Assembly: GCA_025350505.1 (NCBI GenBank)
Contig: JANXXS010000025.1
Location: forward strand, 1 to 33,459
Direction of reading: 5' to 3'
Length of the DNA: 33,459 nt
From: Burkholderiales bacterium
Lineage (GTDB): Bacteria > Pseudomonadota > Gammaproteobacteria > Burkholderiales > Burkholderiaceae_C
The number at the start of each line of letters is the position of its first letter. Position 1 is the stretch's first letter. The notes beneath the pieces are model-generated. The model had not been told where the DNA came from. It saw only the letters and a list, made by a program, of their open reading frames with translations, and ran no database searches. The position numbers were made by a program, and so were the translations under genes. Shown piece by piece: positions 14,879 through 22,735 of the stretch.

Positions 14879-15739
14879 ATGCGCAACATCACCGAACACA
14901 ACATCACCGACGCCGTCATCGGCCGTTTCGAAAACTGCGCCGATCCGCGCTTGAAGGAGGTACTGACCTCGCTGGTGCGCCACCTGCACGGCTTCGTTCG
15001 CGAGACAGGGCTCACCGAAGCCGAGTGGATGCAGGGCATCGAGTTCCTGACCGCGACCGGGCACATCACCGACGCCAAGCGCCAGGAATTCATCCTGCTG
15101 TCCGACACGCTCGGCGTCTCGATGCTCACCGTCGCACAGAACCACAGCAAGCCCGCCGGTGCGACCGAGGCGACAGTGTTCGGGCCGTTTCACGTCGCCA
15201 GCGCCCCCTGCTTCGACAACGGCGCCGACATCAGCGGCGGCGCGCCGGGCGCGCCGCTGTTCGTCGACTGCACCATTCGTGGCAGCGACGGCGCCGGGGT
15301 CGCCGACGCAACCGTCGACGTGTGGCAATGCGACCAGGACGGCTTCTACGACGTTCAGTACAAAGACAATGATGCGCACCGCGCCCGCGGCGTGCTGCAC
15401 AGCGACGCCCACGGTCGCTTGCGCTTTCGCAGCGTCTTGCCCGTGGCCTACCCGATCCCGACCGATGGCCCGGTCGGGCAATTGCTCGTCGCCACCGGCC
15501 GCCATCCGTGGCGCCCGGCGCATGTGCATTTCAAGATCCAGGCGCCCGGCTTCGAGACGCTGATCACGCACGTGTTCCGCGCCGGCGATCCGTATCTGGA
15601 CAGCGACGTGGTGTTCGGCGTGCGAGCGTCGCTCATCGCCGACTTCGTCGCCCACTCCGCCGGCACCGGACCGCACGCACGCGAGATCGAAGGCCGCTAC
15701 CACACGCTGGCATTCGCCTTCGTGCTGCAACCGGGGTAA
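14879..15739 (+). CDS. Hydroxyquinol 1,2-dioxygenase (intradiol)
   Basis: A 286-residue intradiol ring-cleavage dioxygenase. The N-terminal 100 residues are the helical linker domain, with FVRETGLTEAEWMQGIEFL as in hydroxyquinol and catechol enzymes. The Fe(III) ligands are Tyr157 (DGFYDVQY), Tyr191 (AYPIPTDGPVG), His215 and His217 (RPAHVHFKI). Their spacing matches, to within one residue, the Tyr164/Tyr197/His221/His223 set that I recall for Nocardioides hydroxyquinol dioxygenase. The FILLSDTLGVSMLTV and AYPIPTDGPVG segments favour hydroxyquinol over catechol. It converts 1,2,4-trihydroxybenzene to maleylacetate in the cytoplasm, feeding the maleylacetate reductase at 8991. No strong ribosome site precedes ATG 14879, so translation may rely on the upstream permease gene. 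It is the last gene of Region A. Confidence 0.92.
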   Translation: MRNITEHNITDAVIGRFENCADPRLKEVLTSLVRHLHGFVRETGLTEAEWMQGIEFLTATGHITDAKRQEFILLSDTLGVSMLTVAQNHSKPAGATEATVFGPFHVASAPCFDNGADISGGAPGAPLFVDCTIRGSDGAGVADATVDVWQCDQDGFYDVQYKDNDAHRARGVLHSDAHGRLRFRSVLPVAYPIPTDGPVGQLLVATGRHPWRPAHVHFKIQAPGFETLITHVFRAGDPYLDSDVVFGVRASLIADFVAHSAGTGPHAREIEGRYHTLAFAFVLQPG

Positions 15740-15798
15740 GGAACGCTCGAGGTTCGCGCAATAGTTGATGAGTGGCCGAAGCGCCTCTTGCGATGGAG

Positions 15799-16572
15799 TC
15801 AAAGGCCATGCATTCCACACAGCACGTTCGAGTACATGCCACCGTCGACGGGCACGTTCGTCCCGCGGATCCAGGCCGAGCTGTCCGACAACAAAAACGC
15901 AACCACTGGCGCGATGTCACCCGGCATGCCTGGCCGGTCCATGGTCTTCATGTCCTCCTCGGCCCGAGCCCCCAGCGTCTCGATGAAATCCTTCAGGATG
16001 GGTGTGTCGACCGGACCGGGGCTGACCGCGTTCATGCGGATGCCGCGCGAGCGCCAGGTCCAGCGGTTTTGCATCGTCCAGACGATCAGAGCTTCCTTCG
16101 AGAAGAAGTAGCTTCGGGCGCCCGCAATGCCGTGCTGGGCGCAGAAGGCGGCTACATCGTTGAAGTCCAGGTCGGCGCTCGCCAGCACCGCGTCCTTGGA
16201 CTCGGCCCAACCCAGACCTGCCAGCGAAGCAAGGTTGACGATGGAAGCGCCATCAGACAGCTTGGGCACCAGTTGCGTGGTCAGATACTTGAGTCCCACG
16301 AGATTGACCTTCAGAACCGCTTCAGCCGGTCGGGTGGGCGGCAGGCCGGCGATGTTGGCCAGACCCTGTGCGCCGGCCGGAAGCGCGGCCACCAGGCGAT
16401 CGATCGACGACCGGTCGGCCAGATCAGCCTGTATGAAGCGACCCACCGGTGTCCGCGGCGCGTTGATGTCCACCGAGATCACCTCTGCACCTTGCGACGA
16501 TACGAGCGCCGCCGTGGCGGCGCCGATGCCGGATGCGGCACCCGTCACGATGATCGTCTTGCCTTCCAGCAT
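15799..16572 (-). CDS. Short-chain dehydrogenase/reductase 1
   Basis: A 257-residue classical SDR starting at the ATG at 16572. The cofactor motif TGAASGIGAAT is at 10-20, NIAG at 73-76, and the catalytic Ser116 (NLASLAG), Tyr155 and Lys159 (SYFFSKEA) are present. SPGPVDTPI and a C-terminal GTNVPVDGGMYS complete the fold. Asp35 in VDIN at the end of the second strand suggests NAD(H) preference. The sequence resembles the 3-alpha-hydroxysteroid dehydrogenase/carbonyl reductase branch, so it probably interconverts a secondary alcohol and a ketone. It points leftward, convergent with hydroxyquinol dioxygenase (59-base gap) and divergent from the second SDR. It may supply a ketone to the carboxylase operon; that link is inference. 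Confidence 0.88.
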   Translation of the reverse strand: MLEGKTIIVTGAASGIGAATAALVSSQGAEVISVDINAPRTPVGRFIQADLADRSSIDRLVAALPAGAQGLANIAGLPPTRPAEAVLKVNLVGLKYLTTQLVPKLSDGASIVNLASLAGLGWAESKDAVLASADLDFNDVAAFCAQHGIAGARSYFFSKEALIVWTMQNRWTWRSRGIRMNAVSPGPVDTPILKDFIETLGARAEEDMKTMDRPGMPGDIAPVVAFLLSDSSAWIRGTNVPVDGGMYSNVLCGMHGL

Positions 16573-16646
16573 GGGATAAGCCTTTCGTTTTGAAAATGAA
16601 TAAAGAAAAACTCAGGTCATTCGATGCGGTGCCGGGCCCAACGAAC

Positions 16647-16799
16647 TCACTCGATGGATACGACAACGTACACCATAAAGAACCGGACCAGAATATTGCG
16701 CGAGATCATCGGGAAGAACGGCGGGCTGAACTGCCGCGCGCCACTGCCGTAGACCGACCAATCGGCAGACCCGGTTTGTTCGTAGAAGGCTGCTTTCAT
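16647..16799 (-). pseudogene. Possible remnant of a quinone oxidoreductase N-terminus
   Basis: The frame begins MKAAFYEQTGSADWSVYG. The first ten residues are nearly the standard opening of NADPH:quinone oxidoreductases of the medium-chain dehydrogenase family. The following residues do not continue the GroES-like domain, and the frame stops after 50 codons. Only about 15 residues support the call, so chance similarity is possible. Confidence 0.25.
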
Positions 16800-16940
16800 C
16801 TCACGCTCTATTCGCTGTGAGTGGCTTGTTCGAAGGGGCACTGTAGTGGCCGCCACAGCAGTCACATCGAACGTCTCTGCCGTGCATCTGATGCGCAAAC
16901 AGCAGCGCGTTCCATCAGGAGTTGCCCGCGCGCCCATAAC

Positions 16941-16957
16941 TTTTCACTGGGTGAAAC
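16941..16957. promoter_or_regulatory. Putative IclR operator upstream of dehydrogenase 2
   Basis: TTTTCACTGGGTGAAAC contains the perfect inverted repeat TTTCAC-tgg-GTGAAA. It agrees at 14 of 17 positions with TTTTCTCCTGGTGAAAC at 31714-31730, just before the iclR gene. It lies about 150 bases upstream of the SDR start at 17105 and could also serve the divergent SDR at 16572. Confidence 0.6.
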
Positions 16958-17104
16958 CTTCTTCGAGATGGCTACCGCCCTGCTTCGGCGGTCACTCATC
17001 ATTCGCTTCGATTCTCGACCAACGATCGGATCGAGGCAAACCAAGCGATTCATGGAATCGAAGTGGGAACAGTGATTCCCACCGACCGGCGCGATGGAGA
17101 CAAC

Positions 17105-17903
17105 ATGATCGACTTGAGTGGCAAAGTGGCTGCCGTCACGGGAGCTGCGGGCGGCATCGGCGCCGAGGTGGCTCGCACATTGGCGAAAGCTGGTGCCCGT
17201 GTTGTCTTGGGCGACGTCCGGGTCGAGCGCGGCGAGCACGTCGCGAAGCAGATTCGCGATGCCGGCGGCGAGGCGCGATTCATTGCCCACGACACGTCCA
17301 ACGAAGCTCAGTGGATCGCGTTTATCGATTCCGCGCTGGACATTTTCGGTGGCCTGGACATCCTGGTCAACAACGCCGGGATCGAACAGGCCTGCTTTCT
17401 CGAAAATGTCACCGTCGCTGACATTCAGGCGCTGTTCGCCGTCAACGTGACCGGCGTACTCATCGGCCACAAACACGCAGTACGAGCGATGAAACCGAAT
17501 GGTCGAGCCGGCAGCGGCGGCATCATCATCAATCTCTCGTCGGTAGCCGGCTTGATCGGCACTCCTGGCCTGGGTGTGTACTCCGCGTCGAAAGGCGCGG
17601 TCCGTCTGCTGACAAAGGCCGCCGCCGTGGAATTCGGTCGGCTCGGCTACGGGATTCGGGTGAACTCGATTCACCCCGGGCTCGTGGAAACCGAGATGGG
17701 CGAGAAACTGCTCAATGACTTCGTGAGCTTGGGAATGTTCAAGGATCGACCATGCCTACACGCAGATGAAGGCCGCGCATCCATTGGGCATCACAGGTCT
17801 GCCGAGCGATATCGCCAACCTGGCGCTGTTTCTGGCCTCCGATTTGTCCCGCTGGATGTCCGGCGCCGAACTCGTCGCCGACGGCGCGATGACCGTCAGC
17901 TGA
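17105..17903 (+). pseudogene. Short-chain dehydrogenase/reductase 2, frameshifted near 17747
   Basis: The start at ATG 17105 follows GGAG by five bases. The protein reads as a normal SDR: TGAAGGIGAEVA near 12-23, NNAG near 90, catalytic Ser in INLSSVAG, and Tyr and Lys in YSASKGA, then NSIHPGLVETEM. At about 17747 the frame breaks. The expected C-terminus continues one base further on as AYTQMKAAHPLGITGLPSD, ending GAELVADGAMTVS with TGA at 17901-17903. One extra base in ttcaaggatcgaccat would explain this. Without correction the frame runs to 17932 with an unrelated Arg-rich tail. It may be a real mutation or a sequence error. The catalytic core is intact, but the lost end holds the cofactor/substrate-closing part. 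The binding protein of importer 2 follows 82 bases later, so it likely heads that operon. Confidence 0.8.
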
Positions 17904-17985
17904 TTCGACGCAGCTGTGTTTTCCTCGAGTAGGCCGCGCGGTGAGCCGGCAATGTTCCTTCCCTCAAAACCATCAGGAGACAGAC

Positions 17986-19314
17986 ATGAACGCAAATGAC
18001 AAAAAAATCGCAGAAACGGCACGAGAGCCCATGCCCTCACGTCGGACAGTTCTCGGCGCAGGCGGTGCCGTCGGGTTGGCTCTGCTGAACCCCGGATCCA
18101 TCTTCGCCCAGGGTGCCGATGGTGCCAACACGATTCGGGTGGGCTTCATCAGCCCGCGAACCGGTGCATTGGCTGGCTTCGGCGAGGCCGATGGCTACGT
18201 GCTCGAATTGGCACGCAAGTCCCTGGCAGGTGGCCTGACGGTCGGCGGCAAGAAATACGCGGTCGTGATCCTGGATCGCGACACTCAGTCCGATCCGGCG
18301 CGGGCCAGTCAGTTGGCAAAGGCGCTGATCAACAGCGACAAGGTTGACCTGATGCTCGCCATCTCGACGCCGGAAACAATCAATCCGGTTTCCGACGCCT
18401 GCGAAGCAGCCGGCGTACCCTGCCTGTCGACCGTGATGCCCTGGGAAGCTTGGTACTTCGGCCGCGGTGCCAAGCCCGGTGCACCTTCGCCCTTCAAGTG
18501 GACCTACCATTTCTCGTTCGGCGTCGGCGAGTTCGCGAAGTGTTACGCCTCGCAATGGGCGCTGCTGCCAACCAACAAGAAGGTCGGTGTCTTGTACCCG
18601 AACGATGCGGATGGCAACGCAATCCGCGCCAATCTGGCGCCGGCGCTGGAAAAGGCGGGGTTCACCATCGTCGACGCCGGGCCCTACGAAGATGGCACAA
18701 CCGACTACTCGGCCCAGATCGCAAAGTTCAAGGCCGAAAAGTGCGAGATCTTCAATACTTTCCCGATCCCGCCCGACTTCGCTGCCTTCTGGCGTCAAGC
18801 CGCTCAGCAGGGATACACGAAGACGGTCAAGATTGCCCAGGTTGCCAAGTTCGGGTTGTTCCCATCCAACGTCGAAGCGCTCGGTTCGCTCGGCTTCAAT
18901 CTCGCCAGCGCGTGCTACTGGCACAAGACCTTCCCCTACAAATCGGCGCTGACGGGCATCAGCGGCGTCGAGCTGGCGAACAGCTACGAGAAGTCCTCCG
19001 GCAAGCAGTGGACGCAGCAACTCGGTGCAACCATGGCGCTGCTGGATGCGGGCTTCGAGGCGCTGAAAACAAGTGCCGATCCCAAGAACATGGCCAACGT
19101 TGCCAAGGCACTGAGCACGCTGCAGGTCACGACCATGATCGGCAAGGTCGACTTCACCAAGGGTCCGGTGCCCAACGTGTCGAACACGTCGATCATCGGC
19201 ACCCAATGGGTCAAGGCGCCGGCAGGTTCGAAATACAAGTACGACTACGTCATCACCGAGAACGCGACCGATCCCAATGTGCCGGTCGGGGCCAAGCTCC
19301 TTCCGTACGCCTGA
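17986..19314 (+). CDS. ABC importer 2, substrate-binding protein (branched-chain type)
   Basis: A 442-residue periplasmic binding protein; ATG 17986 follows AGGAGACAGAC. The N-terminal region carries a twin-arginine motif (SRRTVLGAGG) and a signal-peptide-like stretch ending near IFAQG, so export by the Tat route is likely. The mature part starts IRVGFISPRTGALAGFGEAD and has the LivJ fold. It is clearly paralogous to the binding protein at 10124: both share NPVSDACE, a PW..W(F/Y)FGR block and KKVG.L(F/Y)PND.DGNA. Pocket-side differences suggest a different ligand, which I cannot name. It is followed by ATPases and permeases in the same order as importer 1, and then by an amidase. Confidence 0.9.
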   Translation: MNANDKKIAETAREPMPSRRTVLGAGGAVGLALLNPGSIFAQGADGANTIRVGFISPRTGALAGFGEADGYVLELARKSLAGGLTVGGKKYAVVILDRDTQSDPARASQLAKALINSDKVDLMLAISTPETINPVSDACEAAGVPCLSTVMPWEAWYFGRGAKPGAPSPFKWTYHFSFGVGEFAKCYASQWALLPTNKKVGVLYPNDADGNAIRANLAPALEKAGFTIVDAGPYEDGTTDYSAQIAKFKAEKCEIFNTFPIPPDFAAFWRQAAQQGYTKTVKIAQVAKFGLFPSNVEALGSLGFNLASACYWHKTFPYKSALTGISGVELANSYEKSSGKQWTQQLGATMALLDAGFEALKTSADPKNMANVAKALSTLQVTTMIGKVDFTKGPVPNVSNTSIIGTQWVKAPAGSKYKYDYVITENATDPNVPVGAKLLPYA

Positions 19315-19336
19315 GTCCTGACAGGCTCGCCGCGCG

Positions 19337-20068
19337 ATGCGCTCTCGAGACACGCTCCTGTCGGCGCGAGGCCTTCGCAAGGAGTACGGTGCCCTGGTCG
19401 TTCTCGACGCGGTGGACTTCGAGGTGCGGCGCGGCGACGCCATTGGCATCGTCGGGCCGAATGGTGCCGGCAAGACAACCCTACTGAGCGTGCTGTCTGG
19501 CTCGCAAGGTGCGTCCGCTGGCACGATTGACTTTCAAGGCGCCGACGTGTCAGCGCTCGACGCTGCCCGGCGCTGCCGGATGGGCATCGCGCGGACCCAC
19601 CAAGTGCCGCAGGCGTTCAGCGGCATGACGGTGTTCGAGAACGTCTTCACTGCGGCGACGCACGGCGGCGGGTTCAAGCGTGCCGAGGCCTACGACCGCT
19701 GCATCGACGCACTTGATTTGTGCGGGATGACCAAGGTTGCGAACCGGCGTGCCGAGACGCTGGGTCTGCTCGACCGCAAACGACTCGAACTCACCCGTGC
19801 ACTGGCCACCAACCCTCAGGTACTTCTGCTCGACGAGATCGGCGGCGGTCTCACCGACGGTGAGGCCGCCGAACTGGTGCAGACCATCCGCATTCTGCAC
19901 GCACGCGACATTGCGATCGTCTGGATTGAGCACATCGTGCATGTGCTCTTGCAAGTCGCGCGACGGCTGGTCTGCATGGACGTCGGCCGTGTCATCGCCG
20001 AGGGCGACCCGAAAGAGGTGCTCGCCAATGCCACCGTCGTCGATGCCTACCTCGGGGGCGGGCGATGA
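19337..20068 (+). CDS. ABC importer 2, ATPase (LivG type)
   Basis: A 243-residue ATP-binding protein. Walker A GPNGAGKTT is at 40-48 and Walker B LLLDEI at 163-168, with WIEHIVHVL carrying the switch His. As in the LivG of importer 1, the signature is degenerate: TLGLLDRKRLELTRAL (141-156) in place of an LSGGQ-like loop, and DEIGGGL in place of DEPAAGL. The shared change shows that both importers derive from one subgroup. The start codon was taken as ATG 19337, 22 bases after the binding-protein stop. Its stop overlaps the next ATPase start by four bases (ATGA), so the two are translationally coupled. Confidence 0.9.
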   Translation: MRSRDTLLSARGLRKEYGALVVLDAVDFEVRRGDAIGIVGPNGAGKTTLLSVLSGSQGASAGTIDFQGADVSALDAARRCRMGIARTHQVPQAFSGMTVFENVFTAATHGGGFKRAEAYDRCIDALDLCGMTKVANRRAETLGLLDRKRLELTRALATNPQVLLLDEIGGGLTDGEAAELVQTIRILHARDIAIVWIEHIVHVLLQVARRLVCMDVGRVIAEGDPKEVLANATVVDAYLGGGR

Positions 20069-20808
20069 GCCTGCTTAAGATCGAAAGCCTGGAGGCCAAG
20101 CACGGCTTGCTGACCGCCGTTCAAGGGATCAGTCTCGACATTGAACAGGGCGAAACCGTCGCACTGGTCGGTGCCAACGGTGCAGGAAAGACAACGCTAC
20201 TGCGAACACTGGCCGGCGTTCATCCGGTGGCGGCAGGCCGAATCACCTTTGACGGGCAGGATGTGAGCAGCACGCCAGCCAACCTCCGAACTGCCGCCGG
20301 CCTGGCGCTGGTGCCAGAGGGCCGGCGACTGTTCTCGAACATGACCGTCGAGGAGAACCTGCTGGTCGCGCTCTCGGCCAAACGCGATGGTCCCTGGAAT
20401 CTGGCCACCGTACTCGAAGCCTTTCCACAACTCAAACCCAAACTGAAGGCGGCAGCTGGCACCTTGTCGGGCGGCCAGCAGCAGGCCACAGCCATCGGCC
20501 GCGCGTTGATGACCAATCCGCGTGTACTGCTGCTCGATGAAGTGTCTCTCGGCCTGTCACCGTTGGCAGTGCAAGGCGTCTATGACTCTCTTCGTACGCT
20601 GATGGGCAAGGGCACGAGCCAAGGCACGACCATCGTGCTCGTCGAGCAGGATTTGCAGCGCACGTTCGCGGTGGCCGATCGCATCGTGTGCATGCTCGAA
20701 GGCAGGGTCGTCGCCAGCGGGCGCGCCGACGAGATGACCCGCGATCAGGTCATGGCGTACTACTTCGGTCACCGGACCCCCGCCGCTCACGAGGCCCCCA
20801 CGGCATGA
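20065..20808 (+). CDS. ABC importer 2, ATPase (LivF type)
   Basis: A 247-residue ATP-binding protein that begins at the ATG overlapping the LivG stop. Walker A GANGAGKTT is at 36-44, the canonical signature LSGGQQQ at 134-140 and Walker B VLLLDEV near 154-160, with LSLGLSPLAVQGVYDSL after it. ALVPEGRRLFSNMTVEENLL aligns with the same segment in importer 1. The pairing of one canonical and one degenerate ATPase is the same as in importer 1. Its stop overlaps the permease start by four bases. Confidence 0.92.
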   Translation: MSLLKIESLEAKHGLLTAVQGISLDIEQGETVALVGANGAGKTTLLRTLAGVHPVAAGRITFDGQDVSSTPANLRTAAGLALVPEGRRLFSNMTVEENLLVALSAKRDGPWNLATVLEAFPQLKPKLKAAAGTLSGGQQQATAIGRALMTNPRVLLLDEVSLGLSPLAVQGVYDSLRTLMGKGTSQGTTIVLVEQDLQRTFAVADRIVCMLEGRVVASGRADEMTRDQVMAYYFGHRTPAAHEAPTA

Positions 20809-21710
20809 TCTGGCTCAATCAGCTGGTCCAGGGCCTGATGCTCGGGGGCTACTACGCGCTGCTCGCCTGCGGCTTGTCTTTCATGTTCGGTGTGATGCGG
20901 ATCATCAACCTGGCGCATGGCAGTCTGGCCGTTCTGTCCGCCTACCTATTGCTTCTGCTGGCCGAACGGTTCGACATACATCCCCTGCTGGGCCTCGTCG
21001 CCGTGGTACCAGTGATGGCGCTGGTGGGGTGGGTGCTGCATCGGCTGGTGCTCGAACGCAGTGCGCGCTCGGGCACGCTGTTGCCTTTGCTCAGCACGTT
21101 CGGGCTGGCCAGCGTGCTCGACAACTCAATGTTCCAGGGCTTCGGCGCCGATACGCGCTCGCTTGCTCCCTACATCGACACACTGAGCTACGACAGCTGG
21201 ACGCTGCCAGGCGGCGTCATTGTCGGCCAGCTCTCCGTGTTGACCTTTGTGGTTGCCGTGGGCCTCCTCGGCGGCCTGCATCTTATGCTGGCGCGCACGG
21301 CGTTGGGCCGGCGCATCCGTGCCGCTGCGCATGATGCCGACACTGCGCAGTTGGTCGGCGTCGATGCCCGATCGGTCTATGCGGCGTCGACAGCGATCGC
21401 CATGACGACTGTGGCAATCGCCGGTGCGTTCCTGGCGATGCGAGCTACTTTTGACCCCTACACCGGGCCGCAACAGTTGATCTTCGCGTTCGAGGCAGTG
21501 GTCATCGGCGGCGCGGGCTCTCTGTGGGGCACGCTGCTTGGCGGAATTGTTCTCGGTGTCGCGCAAAGCATCGGTGCGCAGATCCATCCACAGGGCTTCC
21601 TGATTGCGGGTCATGTGATCTTTCTGGTCGTTCTGCTCGCGCGGGTGTACGTCGCCGATAGCGTCCGCCGTTGGATCCGAACGCTGCGCCTTCGGGCCAC
21701 CACGCCATGA
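20805..21710 (+). CDS. ABC importer 2, permease (LivH type)
   Basis: A 301-residue hydrophobic inner-membrane protein starting at ATG 20805, which overlaps the ATPase stop by four bases; the longer upstream frame is not used. It opens with LNQLVQGLMLGGYYALLACG, then FMFGVMRIINLAHGSLAVLS, the LivH hallmark. The coupling loop GRRIRAAAHDADTAQLVGVD lies near 172-191 and FEAVVIGGAGSLWGTLLGGI near 235. It forms the pore with the LivM-type partner, whose start overlaps this stop by four bases. Confidence 0.9.
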   Translation: MIWLNQLVQGLMLGGYYALLACGLSFMFGVMRIINLAHGSLAVLSAYLLLLLAERFDIHPLLGLVAVVPVMALVGWVLHRLVLERSARSGTLLPLLSTFGLASVLDNSMFQGFGADTRSLAPYIDTLSYDSWTLPGGVIVGQLSVLTFVVAVGLLGGLHLMLARTALGRRIRAAAHDADTAQLVGVDARSVYAASTAIAMTTVAIAGAFLAMRATFDPYTGPQQLIFAFEAVVIGGAGSLWGTLLGGIVLGVAQSIGAQIHPQGFLIAGHVIFLVVLLARVYVADSVRRWIRTLRLRATTP

Positions 21711-22735
21711 ACATGATTTCACGCTCGCCAACAGCTCGCGTCACGCGCTGGACGGCAGCCTCGATCACGACCGTGTCTCTGGTCGCCGCTGGCCAACTGC
21801 TGCTCGCCTTGGGCCCGCTGTTCCTTTCAGCAAATGTCGTCGAGCGGCTGACGACGTTGTTTATCTACGGCATCCTGGCGCTGATGTGGAACGCCTTGGC
21901 GGGATATGCCGGGCTGCTGTCGGTGGGTCAACAGGCGTTCTTCGGCCTTGGCGCATACGCCGCGGTTCGCTTGGCTGATTTCGGCGTCAGCCCCTATCTG
22001 GCCCTGCTGCTTGCAGCCGCAGTGGTCGGTGTACTGTCATTGCCGATTTCAGCCTTCATGCTGCGGCTGCGGGGTGGTGAGTTCGCGATCGGCATGTGGG
22101 TCCTTGCGGAACTCCTTCATCTGCTGGTCAACCTCGACAGCCTCATTCAGGGGGAGACCGGCACGTCGCTGATCGCCCTGCAGCGCTATGCCGCCGAGGA
22201 TCGGCGTGCGTATACCTACTGGGCGGCGCTGGGAACCATGGCTGCACTGGCGTGGCTTGTGTTCGTGATGCTTCGCGGCAAGATGGGAACGGCGGCGCAG
22301 GCCATCCGCGACAACGAGGAGGCCGCCGGCTCGGTGGGCGTTCGGGTGCTCGCAGCGAAGCGACTGATCTTCGTGCTGTCGGCCTTCGGCTGCGCCGCAG
22401 CGGGGGCGTTGTGGGTGGCTAGTTCGATCACGTTCCAGCCCAAGACCTATTTCAGTGTGCAATGGACGGCGTACATGATCTTCATGGTTCTGGTCGGCGG
22501 CATCGGCACCTACGAAGGGCCGATCCTCGGCGCGGTTCTGTTCTTCACAATGGAGACCTTGTTCGGTGGGACCGGCGTGGCCTATCTCATCGGTCTCGGC
22601 GCGACCGCGCTCCTGTTCGCCCTGCTGCTGCCGCGAGGCATCTGGGGCGAGATCGAGCGTCGCCTCGGCGTGCAGCTCCTGCCGGTCGGGTATCGGCTGA
22701 GCGGCGGCACCGGTGACCCACCACCGAGGCGATGA
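21707..22735 (+). CDS. ABC importer 2, permease (LivM type)
   Basis: A 342-residue hydrophobic inner-membrane protein. The start at ATG 21707 overlaps the LivH stop. LivM hallmarks are LMWNALAGYAGLLSVGQQAF near 58-77, GGEFAIGMWVLAELLHL near 124-140 and the coupling stretch AAQAIRDNEEAAGSVGVRVL near 200-219; VLVGGIGTYEGPILGAVLFF lies near the C-terminus. It completes importer 2. The amidase start overlaps its stop by four bases, so amidase and importer are made together. This implies that the imported compound, or something derived from it, contains an amide or similar bond. Confidence 0.9.
   Translation: MNMISRSPTARVTRWTAASITTVSLVAAGQLLLALGPLFLSANVVERLTTLFIYGILALMWNALAGYAGLLSVGQQAFFGLGAYAAVRLADFGVSPYLALLLAAAVVGVLSLPISAFMLRLRGGEFAIGMWVLAELLHLLVNLDSLIQGETGTSLIALQRYAAEDRRAYTYWAALGTMAALAWLVFVMLRGKMGTAAQAIRDNEEAAGSVGVRVLAAKRLIFVLSAFGCAAAGALWVASSITFQPKTYFSVQWTAYMIFMVLVGGIGTYEGPILGAVLFFTMETLFGGTGVAYLIGLGATALLFALLLPRGIWGEIERRLGVQLLPVGYRLSGGTGDPPPRR

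Larger units (their letters stand above)
16573..17104. other. 532-base divergent intergenic region between the two dehydrogenases
   Basis: This stretch is less GC-rich than its surroundings and carries no convincing complete gene. It holds the palindrome at 16941-16957, matching one upstream of iclR, so both dehydrogenase promoters probably lie here. On the minus strand a 50-codon frame from the ATG at 16799 to 16647 begins MKAAFYEQTG, the usual start of zinc-type quinone reductases, but the rest does not match that family. It is best read as a remnant. Nothing was recognised in 16573-16646 or 16800-16930. Confidence 0.5.

Noticed and set aside
16590-16666. Lower-GC stretch (aaaatgaataaagaaaaa) as a small gene or replication origin
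   Set aside because: No coding motif, iteron or DnaA-box cluster was found; it is more likely promoter DNA of the leftward dehydrogenase.
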